Virus record (IMG/VR): IMGVR_UViG_3300009154_000070
Location: 1 to 53,705 of that record
Reading direction: 5' to 3' (one strand)
Length of the DNA: 53,705 nucleotides
Source: a virus
The notes under the pieces are model-generated. The model was not told the origin of the DNA, made no database searches, and saw only the letters and a program-made list of their open reading frames with translations. Both the position numbers and the translations under genes were made by a program. Below, in pieces: positions 6,062 to 14,308 of the stretch; the first letter of the stretch is position 1, and each line of letters starts with the position of its first letter.

Positions 6062-7522
6062 TTATTTTGAAAAGTAAATTCCTGCGTGTTCTTTCCCCTT
6101 AGCGCTTTTTGGACTATAGTCATCTTCAGGTAAATCTGTAACAACAAAGGCTTTGTTTGGATTAACGATCATCCCTAGAGTTCTCATTAATATACGATTA
6201 GCTAAGAATGGTGTACTTTTACCAGTTCTGTCTATAGGAGAAACCCTAACAGCTGGAATTTTAACATCGTTAAAAACTATATCCATTTCTATAACTGGTC
6301 TTCTATCTCTACTCTGTCCAACCTCTGCATCTGAATATCCTATAATATCGCTAGAGAACTTCTTGTCTCCGCAAGTCCAAATTAATTTCTTACCTTTTTC
6401 CTCCACACTGTCAGCATGAATGCTACAAGAGGTAGATCCATTTCCGGTATCAAATTTTGCTACCACCTTTCCAATACCAGGAACTTCTAGCATTTCAAGA
6501 TATCCAGCTTCTATAGTAGAAAAGCTCCAGTTTTCAGAATCTGTAATATAATCTAAAACGTCATTAACGATTGGTTTACCAATTGCTTTAGAAATACCTT
6601 CTGTCCCAGGTGAAGAGTTAACCTCAAGAATATAAGGCTCTTTTGTTTTCTTGTCAATCATGATATCAACACCACACCAGTGACACCCAACTGCATTGGA
6701 AGCTCTGCAAGCTATATCTCTAATTTTATCGTCAATCTCAAACTTGGTAACTTGACCACCTAGAGAGTAGTTTGTTCTGAAGTCTTTTTTAACTGCAGAT
6801 CTTTTCATAGAACCAAGTATAATGCAGTTGTCTTTAGCTGGAGTGATTGGATCAAATTTCTTAACTATAACCTGGATTCTCAAATCAAAATTAGAATCAA
6901 TCTTTTCTTGAATTAGAATCTCACTAGATTCGTCCAGTTTTCTGATGGTCTGATAAACTGATTTATATGAAGCATATGAATCAACAATAGAAACCCCAAT
7001 ACCTTGGGTACCGGACAAAAGCTTCATAACTATGGGGAAATTACCTCCAATTTCTTCAAGAGCGCTATCCAATGCATCTTCATTAGGAACTAAGGCATAT
7101 TTAGGAACTGGTAGTCCTGCACTAGCTAGAACGTGTGAAGTAACAAACTTATTTTCGCAAATTTCGATAGATTCCAAGCTGTTTATTGTGAAATATCTAG
7201 ATTCCTCCAGTTCTGTCATAATTTGCTTTGTATAAGAATTAGAGATTACCCCTCTTCTTGGGACTATCACGGTATTGGTTGGGTCGATTGATACATTTTC
7301 TTTTTCTGACTTTAAAACGTGCCCGTTGTACACTTTCTCAAGGATCACATTGTTTATATCGACAGTATGACACTCTAGTCCTCTCTTTTTACAAACCTTC
7401 TCAAATGACTTCGATGTTTTGCTACCTGCTGAATTACCCGTTAAAACTACCACTTTTATTTTCTTTTCTGTAGAGGCTTCGTTTAAAAACCCCCAGAAAT
7501 CTAGTACATTTTCAACGCTCAT
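6062..7522 (-). CDS. RimK-type ATP-grasp ligase fused to a RimB-like retropepsin-fold domain
   Basis: 486 residues. Residues 20-335 form an ATP-grasp amino-acid ligase: GGNFPIVMKLLSGTQGIGVS binds ATP, EILIQEKIDSNFDLRIQV follows, and PYILEVNSSPGTEGI carries the Mg-binding Glu/Asn. RimK adds glutamates to ribosomal protein S6. Residues 345-475 match the RimB/ATP-dependent zinc protease family, with the retropepsin-type AKFDTGNGSTSCSIHADS and later RRPVIEMD and FLANRILMRTLGM. These are usually separate proteins. The N-terminus (VLDFWGFLNEASTEKK) precedes the catalytic fold and resembles the targeting-like motif of other proteins here. Plausibly it modifies the host ribosome or another protein tail and trims it. 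The substrate is unknown. Confidence 0.8.
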   Translation of the reverse strand: MSVENVLDFWGFLNEASTEKKIKVVVLTGNSAGSKTSKSFEKVCKKRGLECHTVDINNVILEKVYNGHVLKSEKENVSIDPTNTVIVPRRGVISNSYTKQIMTELEESRYFTINSLESIEICENKFVTSHVLASAGLPVPKYALVPNEDALDSALEEIGGNFPIVMKLLSGTQGIGVSIVDSYASYKSVYQTIRKLDESSEILIQEKIDSNFDLRIQVIVKKFDPITPAKDNCIILGSMKRSAVKKDFRTNYSLGGQVTKFEIDDKIRDIACRASNAVGCHWCGVDIMIDKKTKEPYILEVNSSPGTEGISKAIGKPIVNDVLDYITDSENWSFSTIEAGYLEMLEVPGIGKVVAKFDTGNGSTSCSIHADSVEEKGKKLIWTCGDKKFSSDIIGYSDAEVGQSRDRRPVIEMDIVFNDVKIPAVRVSPIDRTGKSTPFLANRILMRTLGMIVNPNKAFVVTDLPEDDYSPKSAKGKEHAGIYFSK

Positions 7523-7537
7523 TGTTTGATTTTTATT

Positions 7538-7546
7538 TTATATATC
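7538..7546 (-). promoter_or_regulatory. Candidate late-type promoter box GATATATAA
   Basis: Minus strand reads GATATATAA, 15 bases upstream of the RimK-RimB fusion start. Same 9-mer as at 529, 32908 and 34400. Low individual certainty. Confidence 0.35.
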
Positions 7547-7559
7547 TAGTCTCAAACAG

Positions 7560-7805
7560 CTAAAATCTAAGAAACCTCCTTACCTGGAGGGCCATAGAAA
7601 TATTATTTAGCTCTTTAATTATCTCATATTCACCCTCAACGTAAAAAAAGTCACTAAGACTGCTTATTTTAACTATTTTTCTATCTATTTCTTTTCTGTC
7701 CCCCAACAAAAAAACTTTCTTGTTAGAAAGTATTTTTTCGGTTTCTTCTAAAACTAGAGACCGATATGCTTGATAATTCTCGGAGTTATCTATTACATCC
7801 TTCAT
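7560..7805 (-). CDS. Hypothetical protein
   Basis: 81 residues, charged, helical start (NYQAYRSLVLEETEKIL) and a basic end (LQVRRFLRF). Its start overlaps the end of the upstream 66-residue gene by 20 bases, typical of tight phage operons. No recognised family. Confidence 0.55.
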   Translation of the reverse strand: MKDVIDNSENYQAYRSLVLEETEKILSNKKVFLLGDRKEIDRKIVKISSLSDFFYVEGEYEIIKELNNISMALQVRRFLRF

Positions 7806-7986
7806 CGCTTTCGGATTTTTTCACATCTTCCCAAATTTCATCAAGATATCTATGCGATTCTGAAGGTCCTGTCAGGACTTCGGATTTACCAACGATAAAT
7901 TTAATAAAATCTTTAGGGGTTTCAAATTTTTCTCTTATTTTCTTAAGCTCTTCCAGCTCAGGAAGGTGTCTTCTGTTAAATCCCAT
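7786..7986 (-). CDS. Small hypothetical protein
   Basis: 66 residues, charged and helical (LPELEELKKIREKFETPKDF). Its ATG overlaps the TAA stop of the DNA polymerase C-terminal half as TAATG, implying translational coupling with the polymerase. No recognised family; possibly a polymerase-associated small protein by position alone. Confidence 0.55.
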   Translation of the reverse strand: MGFNRRHLPELEELKKIREKFETPKDFIKFIVGKSEVLTGPSESHRYLDEIWEDVKKSESDEGCNR

Positions 7987-9134
7987 TAAAATAGTGCGTT
8001 TATCATGAATAAATTTGGACTAATTGGATTATATCCCATAACCTCAATGAATCTATTTATGGGATCCAAGATTGTTTTAGTAAACTGCTCATCATAATCG
8101 ATAGGAGGTGCATATTCATACGGAAACGTTCCTTGTGCATAGGCGAAAACGTTATTATCAGCAGCAGATTTAATCTTAACAAAATAATAGTTTACCTTTT
8201 CGCTACTCCTTATCAAAGCATATTTATCTTTATACTTAGAATTATTAAGAAGGTAATTGTGATAAGCAGAGGCTCTAACATGGATAGGACAAGCTTTGGC
8301 AACCTCTAGAGCTGTTGTGTCATTTAGGATAAACTTCTCATAGTTGTTAACATTAACAGAAGCTGAGATGTTTCTGGGCTCTTGTATCTTAAACTCCTTC
8401 TTTATTTCCTTTAGCTCCTTTACAAATTCCCTTATGTTAAATTTCTTACCTTTCGAGAAAATAAACTTTGTTAGGTATTCGAGCTTTTGTCTTACGAATG
8501 GAGGAGTTCCACCTTTAATCATTTCAACACCCACAATCTTCATTCGATCTAAGGGATCAATATGAACACCATCCTCATAGACCAGATTTGACACGTACTT
8601 CTTTTTACCTAAGAATATGCCATTAAGTGCAATATTCTCAAGTTCAAAATCCATATAGTTGTCTGTGTTCCATTTCTTGGAGTAGATGTCAAAGCAGTTC
8701 TTTAAATATGACTTAAGTCTATATTCATTGATCTTAAGAATTAAATCTTTAGGGTCACCTGTCCAATCGCATGAAGTTACAACCTCTTGAAACGTGACAT
8801 AGTTAGAATCAGTGTCACCGTATACAGTAAGGGGTCTAACAACTTTTTTAACAGAGGTGATCCCGAGCTTTTCATGAAGTTCTGTATCTACATGCCAGAA
8901 CTCGTTAAAATATTTGAAAATAATCTTCTCAGAATATTTAATCAAATCCTGACCCTGCAGAGTAACAGCCTCAGCTACATCAGTATTGAAACAAACGAAC
9001 CAGTTATTACCAATCGCTCCATATATAGAGTTCATTGTTAATTTGACCGCTTGCTCTTCATTCTTCAACTCATTTTTTAATGAGATCAGAGATTCTATTT
9101 TCTCCTTTATTTCCTTTATTTCGGATTCTGTCAT
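7986..9134 (-). CDS. DNA polymerase family B, C-terminal half (motifs B and C)
   Basis: 382 residues from the ATG at 9132-9134. An in-frame TTG at 9149 would add five residues, but overlaps the clamp gene. The N-terminus is a charged helix, followed at once by polymerase motif B (KLTMNSIYGAIGN) and then motif C (YGDTDSNYV) with its catalytic aspartates. A thumb-like C-terminus follows. Motif A and the exonuclease are absent and are found in the protein at 32946-34346. The cut falls within the fingers helices between motifs A and B, so both parts must assemble for activity. It follows the clamp gene by 4 bases. The T4-like relative RM378 of Rhodothermus also has a divided polymerase. Confidence 0.88.
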   Translation of the reverse strand: MTESEIKEIKEKIESLISLKNELKNEEQAVKLTMNSIYGAIGNNWFVCFNTDVAEAVTLQGQDLIKYSEKIIFKYFNEFWHVDTELHEKLGITSVKKVVRPLTVYGDTDSNYVTFQEVVTSCDWTGDPKDLILKINEYRLKSYLKNCFDIYSKKWNTDNYMDFELENIALNGIFLGKKKYVSNLVYEDGVHIDPLDRMKIVGVEMIKGGTPPFVRQKLEYLTKFIFSKGKKFNIREFVKELKEIKKEFKIQEPRNISASVNVNNYEKFILNDTTALEVAKACPIHVRASAYHNYLLNNSKYKDKYALIRSSEKVNYYFVKIKSAADNNVFAYAQGTFPYEYAPPIDYDEQFTKTILDPINRFIEVMGYNPISPNLFMINALF

Positions 9135-9138
9135 ATTG

Positions 9139-9906
9139 TTATTTTTCAACTAAGCCGATTGCAATGGAAGTAGACGATTGATCTGAGATTAGAACTAATC
9201 TATTTCCGTGAATAAAAACCTGACATGTTTCTGCTTCCATATAGGAAAGCTGATTCTTGTAGATATTAGAGGTTGCTTCTTCAGCATCTTTGATTGAGAT
9301 TTCAGAAGGACTAAGATTTAATTTATATCTGAAAGAATCCCCTTTTGCATGTGCACTCTTGGTGTTAACCTCAAAAACTAGAATTTCCTCTGAGTTTGTT
9401 TCCAATCCGCACAATGAAAGAACTGTTGTGAAATCCGATTGATAGATTTTAAAGTTGGATAATGCATCATCCTTGCTGTGAACCATTGAGAGAATTTTAT
9501 CATCAACATAGGAAAGCAAAGAAAGATCTGCGCATCTCAACTTGATGTTAAGTGAAGCTGAGGTAAGCTTAATCTCTGTTGAAATTGATTGATCATCTAC
9601 TGTGTCCACATTTAATTCAATGTAAACATCTTCCTCTGGTCTAAAGTGTTTAAAAGCTTCGATCAAACGGGTAATGTCTATTATACCAACTTTAACTCTA
9701 TTGTCGACATATTTGGTCCAGTCAGCTTCTCCTTCCAAAACATCAGATAAAGAAACGCTAGAGTATTTCATAACGGCTTTATCTGGTGTGTGAACCTTAC
9801 TGAATAGCTTATCCTTGGTTAGCTCTAAGATAACACTTTTGTCAACTGACTTTAATCTTTTAAGAAATGTGATTAAATTCTGAATGCTTGTAATTCTTAA
9901 TTTCAT
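9139..9906 (-). CDS. Sliding-clamp candidate (gp45/PCNA-like)
   Basis: 255 residues, somewhat longer than T4 gp45. Sequence identity to known clamps is weak by eye, but the alternating beta pattern, the acidic character, the segment VKVGIIDITRLIEAFKHF (like the gp45 IYDLNGFLGILSLV region) and the position directly before the polymerase half all fit a processivity clamp. Its product would ring DNA and tether the split polymerase. Alternative: another beta-rich DNA-binding protein. Structure prediction would settle it. Confidence 0.6.
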   Translation of the reverse strand: MKLRITSIQNLITFLKRLKSVDKSVILELTKDKLFSKVHTPDKAVMKYSSVSLSDVLEGEADWTKYVDNRVKVGIIDITRLIEAFKHFRPEEDVYIELNVDTVDDQSISTEIKLTSASLNIKLRCADLSLLSYVDDKILSMVHSKDDALSNFKIYQSDFTTVLSLCGLETNSEEILVFEVNTKSAHAKGDSFRYKLNLSPSEISIKDAEEATSNIYKNQLSYMEAETCQVFIHGNRLVLISDQSSTSIAIGLVEK

Positions 9907-9945
9907 TTTATTTGAATTGTTTTAATTTTTAGACAATTATACCGA

Positions 9946-11349
9946 TTAAATTTCATCTTCCTCAGTCTCTTCCGAAATTATTTCCTCTTCTTCCTCAATT
10001 TGAAAAATTTCGATTCCGTTCATTTGACTAGGCTCGAAAAGATTAGCTGACATTTTATTGACTTTAATCTTACCACTTTTTTCTATGATCTTAGCTACTT
10101 CCTTGTGTATTTTTTCCTGCTCTTTTATTTTCTTTTTAACCTCTGCTATTTTAGCCTTTATTTCCTTTATATCAATCTCAGTTTGCTTGATGTGATCTGA
10201 ATTAAGTTTAACTATTTCTATCTTCTGAAGTCTTACTGAAATCCAATTTTCAAATTGAGCAACAAACTCTACAATCTCATTATTTGTTCTCTTTTTAGCT
10301 ATCATGAAATTCAAAAATTTAAGCTTTGCTTCTAGAAAAGCAAGTTCTCTTGAATAGTCTTCAGAGTCTCTTACTAGTCTTCTTAGTTTAACAAATTCTA
10401 GTTGTCCTTTGAAATTGTCCAGATATTCTTTAACTGATGAGAATTCTACCACTCCTCCGTCTTTAACAAACACGACGTCTTCCTTAACTATAATTTTACA
10501 TAGCTTAGAAACCTGATTTACAATTTCCTGAAATCTAGTTTGATCAACCCCTCTGATTGCAACAATCAAATCACATTTACTTTGAGATCTGTTTTCTATC
10601 CTGTATTCAACCCCTGTGCTTTCTAATCGGAGATCTAGCTTATTAATAAAACTATCATATCTCATAACAGGAGGTAAATCATAAATGTGAATTGTCTTCT
10701 TTGTTGTGTCCACCTCGAATCCACTTTCTATAAGCCACGTGCTATCCTCATTTTGGAATCTTGTTATCTTACCGGAAAAATCCTTAAAATATGGTTTAAG
10801 AAGTTTAGAAGATCCGTCTAAATATTCCTGGATGTCCTCAAATTTACGAGGAAGTATATTACTTCTATATCCAACCGCAATTCCAATCACATGGGTTAAT
10901 AAACCTATTGGAACTTCTACATGAAGCCAATCATATCCACCCTCCTCGTTCTTCTCATTAAGATCATAGTTTTTAAAAATGAGATCTTTAACTTTATTGT
11001 TTATTTTAACAGAGGTATATCTGGGAGCAGATGGATTTGGATTTACTGGAGAACCGAAGAATCCATCTCCTTCTAATATTCCGTATGAGCAGCCAAAAGG
11101 TCTAGCCAATTTGGAAATGGCACCGGACAAAGAGGCATCACCGTGATGATATAGTCCAGTCTTAATTACTTCACCAACTACCCCAATTGTTTTATTAAAC
11201 TTCGATGGTGAATTTTGAAGTATTAACCTTTGGACCGGGGTTAAAGCGTCATAAAAATTTGGAATTCCTCTCCCTTGGAGAACATATATCGCATATGAAC
11301 GATATTGACTATTGATCTGATCTGAGATCCCTAAAGACTTTGAAGCCAT
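9946..11349 (-). CDS. Type II DNA topoisomerase, DNA-cleaving subunit (gp52-like)
   Basis: 467 residues, near T4 gp52 in length. It begins as GyrA/ParC-type subunits do (YAIYVLQGRGIPNFYDALTPVQRLIL), and the catalytic tyrosine lies in APRYTSVKI. GLYHHGDASLSGAISKLARPF is the conserved WHD region. Residues 330-430 are a long Lys/Glu coiled coil, and the C-terminus is strongly acidic. With the ATPase subunit at 14309-16099 it forms the heteromeric enzyme that relaxes or decatenates replicating phage DNA. Co-oriented with the clamp and polymerase genes. Confidence 0.92.
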   Translation of the reverse strand: MASKSLGISDQINSQYRSYAIYVLQGRGIPNFYDALTPVQRLILQNSPSKFNKTIGVVGEVIKTGLYHHGDASLSGAISKLARPFGCSYGILEGDGFFGSPVNPNPSAPRYTSVKINNKVKDLIFKNYDLNEKNEEGGYDWLHVEVPIGLLTHVIGIAVGYRSNILPRKFEDIQEYLDGSSKLLKPYFKDFSGKITRFQNEDSTWLIESGFEVDTTKKTIHIYDLPPVMRYDSFINKLDLRLESTGVEYRIENRSQSKCDLIVAIRGVDQTRFQEIVNQVSKLCKIIVKEDVVFVKDGGVVEFSSVKEYLDNFKGQLEFVKLRRLVRDSEDYSRELAFLEAKLKFLNFMIAKKRTNNEIVEFVAQFENWISVRLQKIEIVKLNSDHIKQTEIDIKEIKAKIAEVKKKIKEQEKIHKEVAKIIEKSGKIKVNKMSANLFEPSQMNGIEIFQIEEEEEIISEETEEDEI

Positions 11350-11382
11350 TATTTGATTTTAAAAGTTCTATGAAAAAATTAA

Positions 11383-11718
11383 CTAAAAGTTCTTCTTGGA
11401 TGCTCCTTTTACAAAAAAGATAATAACAGATTCTATAATAACAGAGACACCACTTTGTAAGAATGGAAACATTAAATAGCTAAACCAATGAGGGATTGGC
11501 TCTTGAAATACGTAGCTCGCATACCCGTTATATAACAGAGGCCAAAATAATGCTGCACCTATCCAGACGCTAAGACACATAACACAAGAGAAAAGTTTTC
11601 CGAAGAAAGGGGAAGTAACAATCAGATAGTTTCTGAACTTATCAAAAATAGATCCGTTGACTAAGATGCTGGTAACACACCAGCCAAAAAATAGAAATAT
11701 TAGATTTATCTGTGTCAT
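11383..11718 (-). CDS. Small integral membrane protein with a CxxC motif
   Basis: 111 residues, three probable membrane helices (INLIFLFFGWCVTSILVNG, FSCVMCLSVWIGAALFWPLL, SYLMFPFLQSGVSVIIESVI). The CVMCLSVWIG segment resembles the Cys-pair and WxG helix of DUF1360-like phage membrane proteins. It is sandwiched between the topoisomerase and dnaJ genes with 3-base spacing to the latter. Function unknown; a membrane-remodelling or holin-like role is speculative. Confidence 0.65.
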   Translation of the reverse strand: MTQINLIFLFFGWCVTSILVNGSIFDKFRNYLIVTSPFFGKLFSCVMCLSVWIGAALFWPLLYNGYASYVFQEPIPHWFSYLMFPFLQSGVSVIIESVIIFFVKGASKKNF

Positions 11719-11721
11719 ATA

Positions 11722-12741
11722 TTAAAAAATTTCTAAAGCTTTCTCTTGCTCTTTTGTTAATTCAGTTGGTATTTTCAAATTGATTTTTACCATAATGTCT
11801 CCCTGCCCAAATCCACTAAATTCAGGAATACCCTTTCCTTGCAATCTGAATATTTTACCTGGACTGGTTCCTGCTGGAACCTTTATTCTGAATGAAGACC
11901 CTTTCAAATTATCAAATTCAACTTCTGTTCCAAGGCAAGCCTCTTTAAAGGTTATTTCCTTTTCGCAAATTAAATTCAGTCCATCTCTTTTATATGTAAT
12001 ATGAGCATACTCTTCAACACCAATAACAAGATCACCAGGGTTACATGGTGCTTTAGTCCAATCACCCTTTCCTGCCATTAAAAAAGATACACCTGAGACG
12101 GATCCCTTTGGTATATTTATATCAAGCTCCTCCATTTTTCTCTCAGTCCCAGATCCCTGACAGGCTCCACAAACTTTTTTAGCTGTACTCCCCTGTCCTT
12201 GGCAAGGTCTACACGTTTCCTGAGTTACCATTTCTCCAAATGGATGCATGATCTTTTTGGCTATTCTGCCAGATCCTCCGCAATTCGTACAAGGTAGCAT
12301 TTCCCCTTTTTCTGCTCCGCTTCCACTACATGGTGTACACGGTACTCTCCTCCAGATCCTTATTTTCTTATTAGCCCCAGTCATCATCTCCTCTAAAGTG
12401 AGAGTGACCATTGTGTTGATATTCTTTCCCTTATTGATTTGCTTTCCCTGATTTCTAGCACCACCGAAAAGATCTTGGAATCCTCCAAACGGATCAAATC
12501 CACCGAATCCTCCACCAAAAGATCCACCGAACGGATTAGGGTTATCGTATTTAGTTTTTTTATCCGGATCTGATAAAGTTTCATAAGCCTCAGATATCTC
12601 TTTAAACTTTGCTTCCGCAGAAGGATTGTTTGCGTTTTTGTCTGGGTGATACTCTTTAGCTAAATTTCTGTAAGCTTTCTTTATTTCTTCAGGGGAAGAT
12701 CCTTTATTGACCCCTAGTATGGAATAGTAATCTTTCATCAT
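11722..12741 (-). CDS. dnaJ: DnaJ (Hsp40) co-chaperone
   Basis: 339 residues, slightly shorter than bacterial DnaJ. It has a J domain (residues 4-68) with the HPDK motif that stimulates DnaK, a Gly/Phe-rich linker (70-95), four CxxCxGxG-type zinc-binding repeats ([31 protein letters not shown] region) and the substrate-binding C-terminal domains. The start is Met-Met, and either ATG is possible. Its partner DnaK is encoded at 37274-39148, and no GrpE is visible. Located inside the replication operon, consistent with remodelling replication complexes, or with folding the very long fibre proteins. Confidence 0.95.
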   Translation of the reverse strand: MMKDYYSILGVNKGSSPEEIKKAYRNLAKEYHPDKNANNPSAEAKFKEISEAYETLSDPDKKTKYDNPNPFGGSFGGGFGGFDPFGGFQDLFGGARNQGKQINKGKNINTMVTLTLEEMMTGANKKIRIWRRVPCTPCSGSGAEKGEMLPCTNCGGSGRIAKKIMHPFGEMVTQETCRPCQGQGSTAKKVCGACQGSGTERKMEELDINIPKGSVSGVSFLMAGKGDWTKAPCNPGDLVIGVEEYAHITYKRDGLNLICEKEITFKEACLGTEVEFDNLKGSSFRIKVPAGTSPGKIFRLQGKGIPEFSGFGQGDIMVKINLKIPTELTKEQEKALEIF

Positions 12742-12749
12742 TTTAATTT

Positions 12750-13085
12750 TTATTCTTTTGTCCTAAAAAGATCTCTTACTCTAATCAGCCCAACAGAGGT
12801 TTCTGACATATCCCGGTTTGACCATTTCTCTTTAAACTCCTTGGAAATTTTTACCACTTCCTGACAAATTTCATATTTCTCTAATTCCTCCCAGTATGAT
12901 AGGATTCTTTTAATGAATGCGTCTATTTGTTCCTCGGTAGAAAAAACATAAAGAAGTTCAGGAGACTGTGTTCTTAGGGATTCTAAGAATAGATCCTGAA
13001 CTGCTCTTTCTATATGGGATTTGAGCAGATTAAACTGTGGATGTTCTTGACCTCCGTTAGGATGAAAAAAATTATGTCTGTTCAA
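12750..13085 (-). CDS. Hypothetical protein
   Basis: 111 residues, predicted mostly helical and charged ([22 protein letters not shown]). It lies 8 bases upstream of dnaJ. It does not look like GrpE: the length and central pattern do not fit. No family recognised. Confidence 0.6.
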   Translation of the reverse strand: MNRHNFFHPNGGQEHPQFNLLKSHIERAVQDLFLESLRTQSPELLYVFSTEEQIDAFIKRILSYWEELEKYEICQEVVKISKEFKEKWSNRDMSETSVGLIRVRDLFRTKE

Positions 13086-13114
13086 TTTCGTTTAGTGATT
13101 TTTTTAATACTTAC

Positions 13115-13351
13115 TTAGATTGTTGACAGTGTTTCCAATATCAATGCGTAGTATTCAGTGTCTCCAAGTTCTAAAAATCCTTTACCGTTATCTCTTAGAA
13201 CCTCATCAACTCTATCCTTACCATAGGTCTCTTGTAAAAAGTCATATCTAACTGCACCTTCTAGATCCCTGTCGATGCTATACTTAATGTCATTGTTGCT
13301 ACCTTCTGTTAGTAGGGTTTCTTCGAATTGATTTAATGTGATGTCTTCCAT
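13115..13351 (-). CDS. Small acidic hypothetical protein
   Basis: 78 residues. The start MEDITLNQFEETLLTEGS is weakly similar to the targeting-like N-termini of other proteins here. The rest is acidic and helical (KDRVDEVLRDNGKGFLELG). It lies 3 bases after the UV endonuclease gene. Function unknown. Confidence 0.6.
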   Translation of the reverse strand: MEDITLNQFEETLLTEGSNNDIKYSIDRDLEGAVRYDFLQETYGKDRVDEVLRDNGKGFLELGDTEYYALILETLSTI

Positions 13352-13354
13352 TTG

Positions 13355-14272
13355 TTATATTATTTTTTTAGAATTTATGTATCTTAAAAGTGCTAAATCT
13401 TTCTGCTTCACCTCAAATTCTATATCAAAAACCATGCCATAAGTTTCAGGGGTTTCCCAGATCCAATCTGAGTGTGCAACCTCCTTAACCGATTCATCTT
13501 CAAATATTTTTCGGGAGTCTGAGTAGTGTGTTATAGCAGGAATCCCGTTTTTCCACGTAGATAAGCAAAGTTTTAAGGCTTGCTCCTCGGTTAAATCCGG
13601 ATGTGGGTTGCATTTGTTGTGGAGATAATCGAAAGTTAAAGGAATTCCTATTTTACTGTGAACTAGATCAAAAAGATCTTGGGCATTATACTGTGACTTT
13701 TTGTCATCCACTTCTAAAACAAGTCTAGATTTGGCACTATCTGAAAGAAGATGAAAATTATCGCAGAATCTTTGAGCAGCTTCCTCCTTGGTTGGCTTTG
13801 TTGTGTTGACGTGAATGTTGATTGGGTAGAAGTGGGTTCTATCCAAGCCCATTAAGTCCATTATTTCACCATGCTGTGATATTTCTTTGATAGCCTTTGT
13901 AACAACATCAGGACGATCTGAAGCTAAAACACCATAAGGTGAAGGGTGGAAAGTGATTCTTTGATCTGTTGATTTAGCTAAATCACCAGCCTCCTTTAGG
14001 ATTGAGTGGATCTCTGCAAAATCTTTAAGATCTGGTATTTCATATTCAGAGCACCAAGGAAATATATCAGATGACATTCTATACATTCTGATTCCGTTAT
14101 CTGAATTCCATTGAATTATTCTTTTGAGATCCTTGACATTAAGCAAGGCAAGATCTGAAACGTAATCGAGTCCTTTTTGATCAAAAGTTTTTCTGACCAT
14201 TCCACGATTAGTTGACACTTTCTCTTTGGAGAGAGATAAATTTATACAGCAGTAACCATATCTTCTATTCAT
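13355..14272 (-). CDS. uvsE: UV damage endonuclease (UVDE family)
   Basis: 305 residues, usual for the family. The TIM-barrel start RYGYCCINLSLS, the following RGMVRKTF, and the metal-binding segments ITFHPSPYG, INIHVNTTK, LVLEVDDKKSQY, PLTFDYLHNKCNPH and PAITHYSDSR are all typical. It nicks DNA 5' of cyclobutane dimers and 6-4 photoproducts, starting repair without the Uvr system. A promoter-like CGAGA-N8-TATATTTA lies only a few bases before the ATG, so the transcript may be nearly leaderless. Confidence 0.92.
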   Translation of the reverse strand: MNRRYGYCCINLSLSKEKVSTNRGMVRKTFDQKGLDYVSDLALLNVKDLKRIIQWNSDNGIRMYRMSSDIFPWCSEYEIPDLKDFAEIHSILKEAGDLAKSTDQRITFHPSPYGVLASDRPDVVTKAIKEISQHGEIMDLMGLDRTHFYPINIHVNTTKPTKEEAAQRFCDNFHLLSDSAKSRLVLEVDDKKSQYNAQDLFDLVHSKIGIPLTFDYLHNKCNPHPDLTEEQALKLCLSTWKNGIPAITHYSDSRKIFEDESVKEVAHSDWIWETPETYGMVFDIEFEVKQKDLALLRYINSKKII

Positions 14273-14276
14273 AATG

Positions 14277-14297
14277 TAAATATAAAAGAACCTCTCG
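14277..14297 (-). promoter_or_regulatory. Promoter-like element, CGAGA-N8-TAnnTTTR class
   Basis: Minus strand: CGAGA, eight bases, TATATTTA. It ends 4 bases before the ATG of the UV endonuclease gene, so if it is used the mRNA would have almost no leader. Spacing identical to the sites at 2493, 22656, 25698 and 37200. Confidence 0.4.
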
Positions 14298-14308
14298 GGA
14301 TTAAAAAA

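Noticed and set aside
9132-9149. TTG start at 9147-9149 for the polymerase C-terminal half
   Set aside because: It would overlap the clamp gene; the ATG at 9132-9134 is 4 bases after the clamp stop.
12750-13085. GrpE partner for DnaJ/DnaK
   Set aside because: The length and pattern of the 111-residue protein do not match GrpE (no conserved GrpE C-terminal beta motif).
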